Shown piece by piece: positions 12,468 through 13,109 of a stretch of 13,109 nt of DNA. The stretch's first letter is position 1. Every line of letters starts with the position of its first letter. Source of the DNA: Pseudomonadota bacterium (GTDB lineage: Bacteria > Pseudomonadota > Alphaproteobacteria > JAAXGF01); the NCBI GenBank assembly GCA_022563655.1, contig JADFMW010000049.1, positions 1 through 13,109 of the forward strand. The letters run 5' to 3'. Below the pieces are notes generated by a model. That model searched no databases. It saw only the letters and a list, made by a program, of their open reading frames with translations, and was not told the origin of the DNA. Position numbers and translations under genes: made by a program.

Positions 12468-13109
12468 CATATTCAAGGACGAGCCGAAGGCGCCTAAGCC
12501 GCCCGATCCATTCAAGCTGATCGAGGCGCAGACAAAGGCGAACCGCATTACCGAGTTCACGCCGATCGGCACGCGCGAGTTCGGCGAAATCGGCCCGGGC
12601 GGCGAGTTCATCCCGTCAACCGGCGGTGCGGCCGCGCGAACCACGCTGCCGGAAACGTTGCAACAGGCACTCGATCTGCAACAACAGGCGGGCCTTGGGC
12701 TGGCCGAAAGGGGTCTGGAGCAAATAGAGCAACTGCCAACGGGGCCAATCAGCTTCGAAGGCTTGCCGGAGTTCGGTAGCGAGCTCGATTTCACCGACCT
12801 TGTGAAGTTGCCGGGCACCGACGATTTCAGCGTCGACGCCAGTCGTGTCGAGGATGCGACGTTCCAGCGTCTGACCGGGCTTCTCAACCCGGGGTTCGAG
12901 CGCCAGGACCGCACGCTGTTCCAGCGGCTTGCGAACCAGGGCCTGCCCGAGGGCGGGGAAGCTTTCGACGACGCGCTCGAGCAACTTCGTCTCGCGCAGG
13001 GCGAGCTACGGGGCCGCGCCGCGCTCGATGCGGTCGGCGCCGGGCGGGCCGAGCAATCGCGCCTGTTCGGGCTGGCGGATCGTGCCCGTGGCGTGCAGCT
13101 TGCCGAGCA
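12460..13109 (+). CDS. Phage virion-type protein, N-terminal part (runs off window)
   Basis: The frame from ATG 12460 is open to the window end: 216 complete codons, no stop. The N terminus is MGNIFKDEPKAPKPPDPFKLIEAQ, followed by GTREFGEIGPGGEFIP, a Gln-rich helix (TLQQALDLQQQAGLGLAERG), and RVEDATFQRLTGLLNPGF. Next come RQDRTLFQRLANQGLPEGGEAF and GRAEQSRLFGLADRARG. The block 'ERxLxxRLANQGLPxGxEAF ... EQSRLF' is a recurring signature of large structural or ejection-type proteins of short-tailed phages, which I know as conserved hypothetical phage proteins. The exact virion role is not established by sequence alone. It lies just downstream of the GNAT gene with an 8-base overlap. Coiled-coil-like helices dominate, and no transmembrane segment is visible so far. 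Confidence 0.7.
   Translation, partial: MGNIFKDEPKAPKPPDPFKLIEAQTKANRITEFTPIGTREFGEIGPGGEFIPSTGGAAARTTLPETLQQALDLQQQAGLGLAERGLEQIEQLPTGPISFEGLPEFGSELDFTDLVKLPGTDDFSVDASRVEDATFQRLTGLLNPGFERQDRTLFQRLANQGLPEGGEAFDDALEQLRLAQGELRGRAALDAVGAGRAEQSRLFGLADRARGVQLAE

Overview
The window looks like a chromosomal segment of a high-GC alphaproteobacterium, probably Rhodospirillales-like. The main evidence is the gene run pyrF-trpF-trpB-trpA-accD-folC, a typical alphaproteobacterial order, with strongly GC-ending codons. A methyltransferase-TolC pair on the other strand agrees with this. All taxonomic and family calls come from reading motifs; no database search was run.

Layout. (1) 1-540 holds the 3' part of an ornithine cyclodeaminase/mu-crystallin family gene, cut by the window edge. 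(2) 541-1583 is a gene-poor stretch with one sulfotransferase C-terminal relic (about 851-1291) and a candidate promoter just before pyrF. (3) 1584-7292, plus strand, is one compact biosynthetic run. It covers the last step of UMP synthesis (PyrF), three late tryptophan steps (TrpF, TrpB, TrpA, with trpB/trpA overlapping by GTGA), the carboxyltransferase beta subunit of acetyl-CoA carboxylase (AccD), and folylpolyglutamate/dihydrofolate synthase (FolC). (4) 7308-11020, minus strand, is transcribed toward folC: a PIMT-like methyltransferase, a TolC-family outer-membrane channel protein, and a glutamine-synthetase-family enzyme. (5) 11080-11328 has back-to-back promoters for the methyltransferase (minus) and a tRNA-Cys gene (plus). 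(6) From 11329 to the end is phage-derived DNA next to the tRNA: a possible integration scar, a small unknown gene, a phage-type GNAT acetyltransferase and the start of a phage virion-type protein that runs off the window. No integrase is visible.

The most unusual object is the gene at 7308-8960. One reading frame joins an XRE/Cro-type helix-turn-helix domain to a full PuuA-like glutamine synthetase through a linker built from three different in-frame tandem repeats. Directly upstream is a strong sigma70-like promoter whose -35 box sits on the axis of a perfect 11-bp inverted repeat. Together they suggest a self-regulating 'enzyme-repressor': a ligase that may sense its substrate or product and control its own promoter. 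The catalytic residues look intact, so both functions may be live.

Other oddities are a TolC homologue that seems to lack the first long helix of its second half, a 12-bp x4 in-frame repeat in the methyltransferase, and a shared Lys/Pro-rich N-terminal motif in two adjacent phage proteins.
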